Part shown: positions 1 to 13,878 of the stretch, in pieces
Layout of the letters: the number at the start of each line of letters is the position of its first letter
How positions within the stretch are numbered: position 1 is the first letter of the stretch
NCBI GenBank assembly: GCA_963576475.1
Contig: OY754967.1
Span: 23,275,914-23,339,913 of the forward strand
DNA: 64,000 bases
Origin: Molanna angustata
Lineage: Eukaryota > Arthropoda > Insecta > Trichoptera > Molannidae
Direction of reading: 5' to 3'
Made by a program: the position numbers and the translations under genes
The notes under the pieces: model-generated
Told to the model about the DNA's origin: nothing
Database searches by the model: none
The model's input: the letters and a program-made list of their open reading frames with translations, nothing else

Positions 1-21
1 AAAGAGATATCGTGAGTAAAT

Positions 22-261
22 GCCCTTAGATGGTTTAGCCACGTAGAAAGAATGAATGATGATCGACTGACGAAAAAAGTATATAAGGGTGATAAAAGAG
101 GAACGAAAGGTAGAGGTCGGCCAAGGAAAAGTTAGCACGATCACATTAATTGAATTTTGAAAGATGGAGGTGTCAGAAGTAAGAATAATAGCAGAGCGTG
201 TATGACACGATGCATGAACGTGAATGAAGCGAGAAATGTATGTCAAGATAGAGGAATCTAG
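22..261 (+). pseudogene. LINE reverse-transcriptase tail, satellite unit 1 (broken)
   Basis: Frame with the RWF.HVERM start and GRPRK segment of the C-terminus of insect RTE/CFDP2-like LINEs. Two in-frame stops (TAG and TGA) lie in the W and G codons of the SWHDHING segment. This unit also lacks about 373 bp after position 540. Confidence 0.8.
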
Positions 262-1200
262 TGTTCGGTCCTCTGTGCCTACCCCAAATAGGTAAACGGC
301 GTGATGGTATGGTACCTATGACAATCGCGTGAATTACAATATGACTATAGATATATATTATAATTGTTGCTTGTTATGAAACGATCTTATATGTTTTGTG
401 TATGTTAAATATTAATACATGAGATCCAACTGCCGATGTCTTGAGTATGTGTAAATGTAGGTATATGAATAGTTAAGCGGTGTTGAGGTGAGACATTCAC
501 GAAGACGTTGCTATATAAATCATTCAAAATTATTATAATCAAACTAAAGTCGATCAATAAGTCCTCGTGTCGTTTTCCATACAATTTGTATTGAATGTGG
601 TCGTGACTAAATTCTTTTTTTGCAAAAAAATGAAGTAAATACATTTCAATTGAAAACTTAGATACATATAATAATCTCCTACTTATATATAAAAAACCGA
701 CATCTACATGAACGTAATCAATCAAATCTTTCAAATTGCTCTCAGGCTATAGATTATTTTTATGTGTTTAGTAATTTAATAGTAATGTTCATCATAAAAA
801 TATATTTAGGGATTGATTGTCAATCTTTCAAGAAGACAAATATGCTCTTACTATTTACATATAGTTGAGAGTTGATGGTTGGCCACAACCCTCTCGTTTA
901 TTATTAAAACCTGGGTTACATATAATAATTCGACGTGATTTTATGTTCAGTGAAAATTCTGACAAAAGTTGACCGATTTCGATGATTTTTGTTTCCATTG
1001 GAAAGGTGATATCTTCTGATTAGTCGCTTTATAAATTTCTTGAGGTGTGATAAAGGTAACCACTATCTAACGCACGATTTTTCAACTTCGGCTGTACGTT
1101 ACGCGATCGGCTAATATACACATTTGTGTAATATTTAGGTACCTACCTATGACAGAATAAGAAATGAGATGTATGATTGAAAGAGATATCGTGAGTAAAT

Positions 1201-1440
1201 GCCCTTAGATGGTTTAGCCACGTAGAAAGAATGAATGATGATCGACTGACGAAAAAAGTATATAAGGGTGATAAAAGAGGAACGAAAGGTAGAGGTCGGC
1301 CAAGGAAAAGTTAGCACGATCACATTAATTGAATTTTGAAAGATGGAGGTGTCAGAAGTAAGAATAATAGCAGAGCGTGTATGACACGATGCATGAACGT
1401 GAATGAAGCGAGAAATGTATGTCAAGATAGAGGAATCTAG
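1201..1440 (+). pseudogene. LINE reverse-transcriptase tail, satellite unit 2 (broken)
   Basis: Same tail with the TAG and TGA stops. The copy one higher-order period downstream (10,527) is open, so the duplication begins after this segment. Confidence 0.8.
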
Positions 1441-2754
1441 TGTTCGGTCCTCTCTGCCTACCCCAAATAGGTAAACAGCGTGATGGTATGGTACCTATGA
1501 CAATCGCGTGAATTACAATATGACTATAGATATATATTATAATTGTTGCTTGTTATGAAACGATCTTATATGTTTTGTGTATGTTAAATATTAATACATG
1601 AGATCCAACTGCCGATGTCTTGAGTATGTGTAAATGTAGGTATATGAATAGTTAAGCGGTGTTGAGGTGAGACATTCACGAAGACGTTGCTATATAAATC
1701 ATTCAAAATTATTATTATTATTACTTTTATGTTTTATACTAAATACCTACTTGGAATTGACTAATTTACAGAAGGTACCTACAGTATTGCAGCTACAAAT
1801 GTAATGAAATATCAATTTTATATGTAGGTATATTTAAAAATAAATAAATATATAAGTAGATAAAAATAATATTTGAAAAATAAGTATTTACCAAATAATT
1901 AAACCTGAATCGAAATTATAAAATATAATATGTTTTGTATTATATAATATATCTAGGTACATATAACTATCATAAACTATGTAGGTACGTATGTCAGGAT
2001 AGTATAATGTGGAGTTCAGTCCTTTTTTTTCCTACCCCGATTGGGTAAACCACTTGATGGCATAATATTATGAAGATTAATTAGATAATCAAACTAAAGT
2101 CGATCAATGAGTCCTCGTGTCGTTTTCCATACAATTTGTATTGAATGTGGTCGTGACTAAATTCTTTTTTTGCAAAAAAATGAAGTAAATACATTTCAAT
2201 TGACAACTTAGACACATATAATAATCTCCTACTTATATATAAAAAACCGACATCTACATGAACGTAATCAATCAAAACTTTCAAATTGCTTTCAGGCTAT
2301 AGATTATTTTTATGTGTTTAGTAATTTAATAGTAATGTTCATCATAAAAATATATTTAGGGATTGATTGTCAATCTTTCAAGAAGACAAATATGCACTTA
2401 CTATTTACATATAGTTGAGAGTTGATGGTTGGCCACAACCATCTCGTTTATCATTAAAACCTGGGTTACATATAATAATTCGACGTGATTTTATGTTCAG
2501 TGAAAATTATGACAAAAGTTGACCGATTTCGATGATTTTTGTTTCCATTGGAAAGGTGATATCTTCTGATAAGTCGCTTTATAAATTTCTTGAGGTGTGA
2601 TAAAGGTAACCACTATCTAACGCACGATTTTTCAACTTCGGCTGTACGGTACGCGATCGGCTAATATACACATTTGTGTAATATTTAGGTAGGTACCTAC
2701 CTATGACAGAATAAGAAATGAGATGTATGATTGAAAGAGATATCGTGAGTAAAT

Positions 2755-2994
2755 GCCCTTAGGTGGTTTAGCCACGTAGAAAGAATGAATGATGATCGAC
2801 TGACGAAAAAAGTATATAAGGGTGATAAAAGAGGAACGAAAGGTAGAGGTCGGCCAAGGAAAAGTTGGCACGATCACATTAATGGAATTTTGAAAGATGG
2901 AGGTGTCAGAAGTAAGAATAATAGCAGAGCGTGTATGACACGATGCATGAACGTGAATGAAGCGAGAAATGTATGTCAAGATAGAGGAATCTAG
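2755..2994 (+). pseudogene. LINE reverse-transcriptase tail, satellite unit 3 (open)
   Basis: Uninterrupted frame of about 79 codons: RWFSHVERM at the start, GRGRPRKSWHDHI in the middle, NVCQDRGI at the end. This matches the terminal region after the reverse-transcriptase domain of CFDP2-like LINEs, where WFGHV.RM and GRP...W motifs recur. The segment upstream is out of frame, so this is a tail and not an intact enzyme. A 92-codon open frame on the opposite strand is its antisense shadow. Confidence 0.85.
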
Positions 2995-4312
2995 TGTTCG
3001 GTCCTCTCTGCCTACCCCAAATAGGTAAACAGCGTGATGGTATGGTACCTATGACAATCGCGTGAATTACAATATGACTATAGATATATATTATAATTGT
3101 TGCTTGTTATGAAACGATCTTATATGTTTTGTGTATGTTAAAAATTAATACATGAGATCCAACTGCCGATGTCTTGAGTATGTGTACATGTAGGTATATG
3201 AATAGTTAAGCGGTGTTGAGGTGAGACATTCACGAAGACGTTGCTATATAAATCATTCAAAATTATTATTATTATTACTTTTATGTTTTATACTAAATAC
3301 CTACTTGGAATTGACTAATTTACATTAGGTACCTACAGTATTGCAGCTACAAATGTAATGAAATATCAATTTTATATGTAGGTATATTTAAAAATAAATA
3401 AATATATAAGTAGATAAAAATAATATTTGAAAAATAAGTACCTACTTACCAAATAATTAAACCTGAATCGAAATTATAAAATATAATATATGTTTTGTAT
3501 TATATAATATATCTAGGTAGGTACATATAACTATCATAAACTATGTAGGTACGTATGTCAGGATAGTATAATGTGGAGTTCAGTCCTTTTTTTTCCTACC
3601 CCGAATGGGTAAACCACTTGATGGCATAATAATATTATGAAGATTAATTAGATAATCAAACTAAAGTCGATCAATGAGTCCTCGTGTCGTTTTCCATACA
3701 ATTTGTATTGAATGTGGTCGTGACTAAATTCTTTTTTTGCAAAAAAATTAAGTAAATACATTTCATTTGAAAACTTAGACACATATAATTATCTCTTACT
3801 TATATATAAAAAACCGACATCTACATGAACGTAATCAATCAAAACTTTCAAATTGCTCTCAGGCTATAGATTATTTTTATGTGTTTAGTAATTTAATAGT
3901 AATGTTCATCATAAAAATATATTTAGGGATTGATTGTCAATCTTTCAAGAAGACAAATATGCACTTACTATTTAAATATAGTTGAGAGTTGATGGTTGGC
4001 CACAACCCTCTCGTTTATTATTAAAACCTGGGTTACATATAATAATTCGACGTGATTTTATGTTCAGTGAAAATTATGACAAAAGTTGACCGATTTCGAT
4101 GATTTTTGTTTCCATTGGAAAGGTGATATCTTCTGATAAGTCGCTTTATAAATTTCTTGAGGTGTGATAAAGGTAACCACTATCTAACGCACGATTTTTC
4201 AACTTCGGCTGTACGGTACGCGATCGGCTAATATACACATTTGTGTAATATTTAGTACCTATGACAGAATAAGAAATGAGATGTATGATTGAAAGAGATA
4301 TCGTGAGTAAAT

Positions 4313-4552
4313 GCCCTTAGGTGGTTTAGCCACGTAGAAAGAATGAATGATGATCGACTGACGAAAAAAGTATATAAGGGTGATAAAAGAGGAACGAAAG
4401 GTAGAGGTCGGCCAAGGAAAAGTTGGCACGATCACATTAATGGAATTTTGAAAGATGGAGGTGTCAGAAGTAAGAATAATAGCAGAGCGTGTATGACACG
4501 ATGCATGAACGTGAATGAAGCGAGAAATGTATGTCAAGATAGAGGAATCTAG
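4313..4552 (+). pseudogene. LINE reverse-transcriptase tail, satellite unit 4 (open)
   Basis: Open copy. It is preceded by a shortened TTTAGTACC instead of the TAGGTAGGTACCTACC palindrome found before unit 3. Confidence 0.8.
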
Positions 4553-5869
4553 TGTTCGGTCCTCTCTGCCTACCCCAAATAGGTAAACAGCGTGATGGTA
4601 TGGTACCTATGACAATCGCGTGAATTACAATATGACTATAGATATATATTATAATTGTTGCTTGTTATGAAACGATCTTATATGTTTTGTGTATGTTAAA
4701 AATTAATACATGAGATCCAACTGCCGATGTCTTGAGTATGTGTACATGTAGGTATATGAATAGTTAAGCGGTGTTGAGGTGAGACATTCACGAAGACGTT
4801 GCTATATAAATCATTCAAAATTATTATTTTTATTACTTTTATGTTTTATACTAAATACCTACTTGGAATTGACTAATTTACAGTAGGTACCTACAGTATT
4901 GCAGCTACAAATGTAATGAAATATCAATTTTATATGTAGGTATATTTAAAAATAAATAAATATATAAGTAGATAAAAATAATATTTGAAAAATAAGTACC
5001 TACTTACCAAATAATTAAACCTGAATCGAAATTATAAAATATAATATGTTTTGTATTATATAATATATCTAGGTAGGTACATATAACTATCATAAACTAT
5101 GTAGGTACGTATGTCAGGATAGTATAATGTGGAGTTCAGTCCTTTTTTTTCCTACCCCGAATGGGTAAACCACTTGATGGCATAATAATATTATGAAGAT
5201 TAATTAGATAATCAAACTAAAGTCGATCAATGAGTCCTCGTGTCGTTTTCCATACAATTTGTATTGAATGTGGTCGTGACTAAATTCTTTTTTTGCAAAA
5301 AAATGAAGTAAATACATATCAATTGACAACTTAGACACATATAATAATCTCCTACTTATATATAAAAAACCGACATCTACATGAACGTAATCAATCAAAA
5401 CTTTCAAATTGCTTTCAGGCTATAGATTATTTTTATGTGTTTAGTAATTTAATAGTAATGTTCATCATAAAAATATATTTAGGGATTGTCAATCTTTCAA
5501 GAAGACAAATATGCTCTTACTATTTACATATAGTTGAGAGTTGATGGTTGGCCACAACCCTCTCGTTTATTATTAAAACCTGGATTACATATAATAATTC
5601 GACGTGATTTTATGTTCAGTGAAAATTATGACAAAAGTTGACCGATTTCGATGATTTTTGTTTCCATTGGAAAGGTGATATCTTCTGATTAGTCGCTTTA
5701 TAAATTTCTTGAGGTGTGATAAAGGTAACCACTATCTAACGCACGATTTTTCAACTTCGGCTGTACGTTACGCGATCGGCTAATATACACATTTGTGTAA
5801 TATTTAGGTACCTACCTATGACAGAATAAGAAATGAGATGTATGATTGAAAGAGATATCGTGAGTAAAT

Positions 5870-6109
5870 GCCCTTAGGTGGTTTAGCCACGTAGAAAGAA
5901 TGAATGATGATCGACTGACGAAAAAAGTATATAAGGGTGATAAAAGAGGAACGAAAGGTAGAGGTCGGCCAAGGAAAAGTTGGCACGATCACATTAATGG
6001 AATTTTGAAAGATGGAGGTGTCAGAAGTAAGAATAATAGCAGAGCGTGTATGACACGATGCATGAACGTGAATGAAGCGAGAAATGTATGTCAAGATAGA
6101 GGAATCTAG
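5870..6109 (+). pseudogene. LINE reverse-transcriptase tail, satellite unit 5 (open)
   Basis: Open copy. Downstream the unit carries the ATACATATCAATTG variant shared with the unit before it. Confidence 0.8.
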
Positions 6110-7426
6110 TGTTCGGTCCTCTCTGCCTACCCCAAATAGGTAAACAGCGTGATGGTATGGTACCTATGACAATCGCGTGAATTACAATATGACTATAGAT
6201 ATATATTATAATTGTTGCTTGTTATGAAACGATCTTATATGTTTTGTGTATGTTAAAAATTAATACATGAGATCCAACTGCCGATGTCTTGAGTATGTGT
6301 ACATGTAGGTATATGAATAGTTAAGCGGTGTTGAGGTGAGACATTCACGAAGACGTTGCTATATAAATCATTCAAAATTATTATTATTATTACTTTTATG
6401 TTTTATACTAAATACCTACTTGGAATTGACTAATTTACAGTAGGTACCTACAGTATTGCAGCTACAAATGTAATGAAATATCAATTTTATATGTAGGTAT
6501 ATTTAAAAATAAATAAATATATAAGTAGATAAAAATAATATTTGAAAAATAAGTACCTACTTACCAAATAATTAAACCTGAATCGAAATTATAAAATATA
6601 ATATGTTTTGTATTATATAATATATCTAGGTAGGTACATATAACTATCATAAACTATGTAGGTACGTATGTCAGGATAGTATAATGTGGAGTTCAGTCCT
6701 TTTTTTTCCTACCCCGAATGGGTAAACCACTTGATGGCATAATAATATTATGAAGATTAATTAGATAATCAAACTAAAGTCGATCAATGAGTCCTCGTGT
6801 CGTTTTCCATACAATTTGTATTGAATGTGGTCGTGACTAAATTCTTTTTTTGCAAAAAAATGAAGTAAATACATATCAATTGACAACTTAGACACATATA
6901 ATAATCTCCTACTTATATATAAAAAACCGACATCTACATGAACGTAATCAATCAAAACTTTCAAATTGCTTTCAGGCTATAGATTATTTTTATGTGTTTA
7001 GTAATTCAATAGTAATGTTCATCATAAAAATATATTTAGGGATTGTCAATCTTTCAAGAAGACAAATATGCTCTTACTATTTACATATAGTTGAGAGTTG
7101 ATGGTTGGCCACAACCCTCTCGTTTATTATTAAAACCTGGATTACATATAATAATTCGACGTGATTTTATGTTCAGTGAAAATTATGACAAAAGTTGACC
7201 GATTTCGATGATTTTTGTTTCCATTGGAAAGGTGATATCTTCTGATTAGTCGCTTTATAAATTTCTTGAGGTGTGATAAAGGTAACCACTATCTAACGCA
7301 CGATTTTTCAACTTCGGCTGTACGTTACGCGATCGGCTAATATACACATTTGTGTAATATTTAGGTACCTACCTATGACAGAATAAGAAATGAGATGTAT
7401 GATTGAAAGAGATATCGTGAGTAAAT

Positions 7427-7666
7427 GCCCTTAGATGGTTTAGCCACGTAGAAAGAATGAATGATGATCGACTGACGAAAAAAGTATATAAGGGTGATAA
7501 AAGAGGAACGAAAGGTAGAGGTCGGTCAAGGAAAAGTTAGCACGATCACATTAATTGAATTTTGAAAGATGGAGGTGTCAGAAGTAAGAATAATAGCAGA
7601 GCGTGTATGACACGATGCATGAACGTGAATGAAGCGAGAAATGTATGTCAAGATAGAGGAATCTAG
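7427..7666 (+). pseudogene. LINE reverse-transcriptase tail, satellite unit 6 (broken)
   Basis: Carries both nonsense changes plus a unit-specific GGTCGGTCAAGG (Pro to Ser), which recurs in its higher-order partner at 16,753. Confidence 0.8.
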
Positions 7667-8976
7667 TGTTCGGTCCTCTCTGCCTACCCCAAATAGGTAA
7701 ACAGCGTGATGGTATGGTACCTATGACAATCGCGTGAATTACAATATGACTATAGATATATATTATAATTGTTGCTTGTTATGAAACGATCTTATATGTT
7801 TTGTGTATGTTAAATATTAATACATGAGATCCAACTGCCGATGTCTTGAGTATGTGTAAATGTAGGTATATGAATAGTTAAGCGGTGTTGAGGTGAGACA
7901 TTCACGAAGACGTTGCTATATAAATCATTCAAAATTATTATTATTATTACTTTTATGTTTTATACTAAATACCTACTTGGAATTGACTAATTTACAGAAG
8001 GTACCTACAGTATTGCAGCTACAAATGTAATGAAATATCAATTTTATATGTAGGTATATTTAAAAATAAATAAATATATAAGTAGATAAAAATAATATTT
8101 GAAAAATAAGTATTTACCAAATAATTAAACCTGAATCGAAATTATAAAATATAATATGTTTTGTATTATATAATATATCTAGGTACATATAACTATCATA
8201 AACTATGTAGGTACGTATGTCAGGATAGTATAATGTGGAGTTCAGTCCTTTTTTTTCCTACCCCGAATGGGTAAACCACTTGATGGCATAATATTATGAA
8301 GATTAATTAGATAATCAAACTAAAGTCGATCAATGAGTCCTCGTGTCGTTTTCCATACAATTTGTATTGAATGTGGTCGTGACTAAATTCTTTTTTTGCA
8401 AAAAAATGAAGTAAATACATTTCAATTGACAACTTAGACACATATAATAATCTCCTACTTATATATAAAAAACCGACATCTACATGAACGTAATCAATCA
8501 AAACTTTCAATTTGCTTTCAGGCTATAGATTATTTTTATGTGTTTAGTAATTTAATAGTAATGTTCATCATAAAAATATATTTAGGGATTGTCAATCTTT
8601 CAAGAAGACAAATATGCTCTTACTATTTACATATAGTTGAGAGTTGATGGTTGGCCACAACCCTCTCGTTTATTATTTAAACCTGGGTTACATATAATAA
8701 TTCGACGTGATTTTATGTTCAGTGAAAATTATGACAAAAGTTGACCGATTTCGATGATTTTTGTTTCCATTGGAAAGGTGATATCTTCTGATTAGTCGCT
8801 TTATAAATTTCTTGAGGTGTGATAAAGGTAACCACTATCTAACGCACGATTTTTCAACTTCGGCTGTACGGTACGCGATCGGCTAATATACACATTTGTG
8901 TAATATTTAGGTAGGTACCTACCTATGACAGAATAAGAAATGAGATGTATGATTGAAAGAGATATCGTGAGTAAAT

Positions 8977-9216
8977 GCCCTTAGATGGTTTAGCCACGTA
9001 GAAAGAATGAATGATGATCGACTGACGAAAAAAGTATATAAGGGTGATAAAAGAGGAACGAAAGGTAGAGGTCGGCCAAGGAAAAGTTAGCACGATCACA
9101 TTAATTGAATTTTGAAAGATGGAGGTGTCAGAAGTAAGAATAATAGCAGAGCGTGTATGACACGATGCATGAACGTGAATGAAGCGAGAAATGTATGTCA
9201 AGATAGAGGAATCTAG
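8977..9216 (+). pseudogene. LINE reverse-transcriptase tail, satellite unit 7 (broken)
   Basis: Carries the TAG and TGA stops without the Pro to Ser change. The unit is 1,550 bp. Confidence 0.8.
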
Positions 9217-10526
9217 TGTTCGGTCCTCTCTGCCTACCCCAAATAGGTAAACAGCGTGATGGTATGGTACCTATGACAATCGCGTGAATTACAATATGAC
9301 TATAGATATATATTATAATTGTTGCTTGTTATGAAACGATCTTATATGTTTTGTGTATGTTAAATATTAATACATGAGATCCAACTGCCGATGTCTTGAG
9401 TATGTGTAAATGTAGGTATATGAATAGTTAAGCGGTGTTGAGGTGAGACATTCACGAAGACGTTGCTATATAAATCATTCAAAATTATTATTATTATTAC
9501 TTTTATGTTTTATACTAAATACCTACTTGGAATTGACTAATTTACAGAAGGTACCTACAGTATTGCAGCTACAAATGTAATGAAATATCAATTTTATATG
9601 TAGGTATATTTAAAAATAAATAAATATATAAGTAGATAAAAATAATATTTGAAAAATAAGTATTTACCAAATAATTAAACCTGAATCGAAATTATAAAAT
9701 ATAATATGTTTTGTATTATATAATATATCTAGGTACATATAACTATCATAAACTATGTAGGTACGTATGTCAGGATAGTATAATGTGGAGTTCAGTCCTT
9801 TTTTTTCCTACCCCGAATGGGTAAACCACTTGATGGCATAATATTATGAAGATTAATTAGATAATCAAACTAAAGTCGATCAATGAGTCCTCGTGTCGTT
9901 TTCCATACAATTTGTATTGAATGTGGTCGTGACTAAATTCTTTTTTTGCAAAAAAATGAAGTAAATACATTTCAATTGACAACTTAGACACATATAATAA
10001 TCTCCTACTTATATATAAAAAACCGACATCTACATGAACGTAATCAATCAAAACTTTCAAATTGCTTTCAGGCTATAGATTATTTTTATGTGTTTAGTAA
10101 TTTAATAGTAATGTTCATCATAAAAATATATTTAGGGATTGTCAATCTTTCAAGAAGACAAATATGCTCTTACTATTTACATATAGTTGAGAGTTGATGG
10201 TTGGCCACAACCCTCTCGTTTATTATTATAACCTGGGTTACATATAATAATTCGACGTGATTTTATGTTCAGTGAAAATTATGACAAAAGTTGACCGATT
10301 TCGATGATTTTTGTTTCCATTGGAAAGGTGATATCTTCTGATTAGTCGCTTTATAAATTTCTTGAGGTGTGATAAAGGTAACCACTATCTAACGCACGAT
10401 TTTTCAAATTCGGCTGTACGGTACGCGATCGGCCAATATACACATTTGTGTAATATTTAGGTAGGTACCTACCTATGACAGAATAAGAAATGAGATGTAT
10501 GATTGAAAGAGATATCGTGAGTAAAT

Positions 10527-10766
10527 GCCCTTAGGTGGTTTGGCCACGTAGAAAGAATGAATGATGATCGACTGACGAAAAAAGTATATAAGGGTGATAA
10601 AAGAGGAACGAAAGGTAGAGGTCGGCCAAGGAAAAGTTGGCACGATCACATTAATGGAATTTTGAAAGATGGAGGTGTCAGAAGTAAGAATAATAGCAGA
10701 GCGTGTATGACACGATGCATGAACGTGAATGAAGCGAGAAATGTATGTCAAGATAGAGGAATCTAG
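10527..10766 (+). pseudogene. LINE reverse-transcriptase tail, satellite unit 8 (open)
   Basis: Open copy with RWFGHVERM (Gly instead of Ser), which is closer to the usual LINE motif than the other units. Confidence 0.8.
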
Positions 10767-12080
10767 TGTTCGGTCCTCTCTGCCTACCCCAAATAGGTAA
10801 ACAGCGTGATGGTATGGTACCTATGACAATCGCGTGAATTACAATATGACTATAGATATATATTATAATTGTTGCTTGTTATGAAACGATCTTATATGTT
10901 TTGTGTATGTTAAATATTAATACATGAGATCCAACTGCCGATGTCTTGAGTATGTGTAAATGTAGGTATATGAATAGTTAAGCGGTGTTGAGGTGAGACA
11001 TTCACGAAGACGTTGCTATATAAATCATTCAAAATTATTATTATTATTACTTTTATGTTTTATACTAAATACCTACTTGGAATTGACTAATTTACAGAAG
11101 GTACCTACAGTATTGCAGCTACAAATGTAATGAAATATCAATTTTATATGTAGGTATATTTAAAAATAAATAAATATATAAGTAGATAAAAATAATATTT
11201 GAAAAATAAGTATTTACCAAATAATTAAACCTGAATCGAAATTATAAAATATAATATGTTTTGTATTATATAATATATCTAGGTACATATAACTATCATA
11301 AACTATGTAGGTACGTATGTCAGGATAGTATAATGTGGAGTTCAGTCCTTTTTTTTCCTACCCCGATTGGGTAAACCACTTGATGGCATAATATTATGAA
11401 GATTAATTAGATAATCAAACTAAAGTCGATCAATGAGTCCTCGTGTCGTTTTCCATACAATTTGTATTGAATGTGGTCGTGACTAAATTCTTTTTTTGCA
11501 AAAAAATGAAGTAAATACATTTCAATTGACAACTTAGACACATATAATAATCTCCTACTTATATATAAAAAACCGACATCTACATGAACGTAATCAATCA
11601 AAACTTTCAAATTGCTTTCAGGCTATAGATTATTTTTATGTGTTTAGTAATTTAATAGTAATGTTCATCATAAAAATATATTTAGGGATTGATTGTCAAT
11701 CTTTCAAGAAGACAAATATGCACTTACTATTTACATATAGTTGAGAGTTGATGGTTGGCCACAACCATCTCGTTTATCATTAAAACCTGGGTTACATATA
11801 ATAATTCGACGTGATTTTATGTTCAGTGAAAATTATGACAAAAGTTGACCGATTTCGATGATTTTTGTTTCCATTGGAAAGGTGATATCTTCTGATAAGT
11901 CGCTTTATAAATTTCTTGAGGTGTGATAAAGGTAACCACTATCTAACGCACGATTTTTCAACTTCGGCTGTACGGTACGCGATCGGCTAATATACACATT
12001 TGTGTAATATTTAGGTAGGTACCTACCTATGACAGAATAAGAAATGAGATGTATGATTGAAAGAGATATCGTGAGTAAAT

Positions 12081-12320
12081 GCCCTTAGGTGGTTTAGCCA
12101 CGTAGAAAGAATGAATGATGATCGACTGACGAAAAAAGTATATAAGGGTGATAAAAGAGGAACGAAAGGTAGAGGTCGGCCAAGGAAAAGTTGGCACGAT
12201 CACATTAATGGAATTTTGAAAGATGGAGGTGTCAGAAGTAAGAATAATAGCAGAGCGTGTATGACACGATGCATGAACGTGAATGAAGCGAGAAATGTAT
12301 GTCAAGATAGAGGAATCTAG
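12081..12320 (+). pseudogene. LINE reverse-transcriptase tail, satellite unit 9 (open)
   Basis: Higher-order partner of the copy at 2,755; open. Confidence 0.8.
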
Positions 12321-13638
12321 TGTTCGGTCCTCTCTGCCTACCCCAAATAGGTAAACAGCGTGATGGTATGGTACCTATGACAATCGCGTGAATTACAATA
12401 TGACTATAGATATATATTATAATTGTTGCTTGTTATGAAACGATCTTATATGTTTTGTGTATGTTAAAAATTAATACATGAGATCCAACTGCCGATGTCT
12501 TGAGTATGTGTACATGTAGGTATATGAATAGTTAAGCGGTGTTGAGGTGAGACATTCACGAAGACGTTGCTATATAAATCATTCAAAATTATTATTATTA
12601 TTACTTTTATGTTTTATACTAAATACCTACTTGGAATTGACTAATTTACATTAGGTACCTACAGTATTGCAGCTACAAATGTAATGAAATATCAATTTTA
12701 TATGTAGGTATATTTAAAAATAAATAAATATATAAGTAGATAAAAATAATATTTGAAAAATAAGTACCTACTTACCAAATAATTAAACCTGAATCGAAAT
12801 TATAAAATATAATATATGTTTTGTATTATATAATATATCTAGGTAGGTACATATAACTATCATAAACTATGTAGGTACGTATGTCAGGATAGTATAATGT
12901 GGAGTTCAGTCCTTTTTTTTCCTACCCCGAATGGGTAAACCACTTGATGGCATAATAATATTATGAAGATTAATTAGATAATCAAACTAAAGTCGATCAA
13001 TGAGTCCTCGTGTCGTTTTCCATACAATTTGTATTGAATGTGGTCGTGACTAAATTCTTTTTTTGCAAAAAAATTAAGTAAATACATTTCATTTGAAAAC
13101 TTAGACACATATAATTATCTCTTACTTATATATAAAAAACCGACATCTACATGAACGTAATCAATCAAAACTTTCAAATTGCTCTCAGGCTATAGATTAT
13201 TTTTATGTGTTTAGTAATTTAATAGTAATGTTCATCATAAAAATATATTTAGGGATTGATTGTCAATCTTTCAAGAAGACAAATATGCACTTACTATTTA
13301 AATATAGTTGAGAGTTGATGGTTGGCCACAACCCTCTCGTTTATTATTAAAACCTGGGTTACATATAATAATTCGACGTGATTTTATGTTCAGTGAAAAT
13401 TATGACAAAAGTTGACCGATTTCGATGATTTTTGTTTCCATTGGAAAGGTGATATCTTCTGATAAGTCGCTTTATAAATTTCTTGAGGTGTGATAAAGGT
13501 AACCACTATCTAACGCACGATTTTTCAACTTCGGCTGTACGGTACGCGATCGGCTAATATACACATTTGTGTAATATTTAGTACCTATGACAGAATAAGA
13601 AATGAGATGTATGATTGAAAGAGATATCGTGAGTAAAT

Positions 13639-13878
13639 GCCCTTAGGTGGTTTAGCCACGTAGAAAGAATGAATGATGATCGACTGACGAAAAAAGTATA
13701 TAAGGGTGATAAAAGAGGAACGAAAGGTAGAGGTCGGCCAAGGAAAAGTTGGCACGATCACATTAATGGAATTTTGAAAGATGGAGGTGTCAGAAGTAAG
13801 AATAATAGCAGAGCGTGTATGACACGATGCATGAACGTGAATGAAGCGAGAAATGTATGTCAAGATAGAGGAATCTAG
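13639..13878 (+). pseudogene. LINE reverse-transcriptase tail, satellite unit 10 (open)
   Basis: Partner of the copy at 4,313, with the same shortened TTTAGTACC leader. Confidence 0.8.

Larger units (their letters stand above)
1441..10766 (+). repeat. higher-order repeat, copy 1 (six units, 9,326 bp)
   Basis: Six consecutive satellite units recur in the same order at an offset of exactly 9,326 bp. Diagnostic variants checked by eye match in both copies, for example the TTTACATTAGG variant near 3,323, ATTAAGTAAAT near 3,750, the shortened GGGATTGTCAATC near 5,488, AATTTGCTTTC near 8,511 and TATTATTATAACC near 10,228. The only differences noticed against copy 2 are T4829 (A in copy 2) and C7007 (T in copy 2). 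The phase chosen here starts after the first full LINE tail; the period is secure but the start is arbitrary. Confidence 0.92.
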
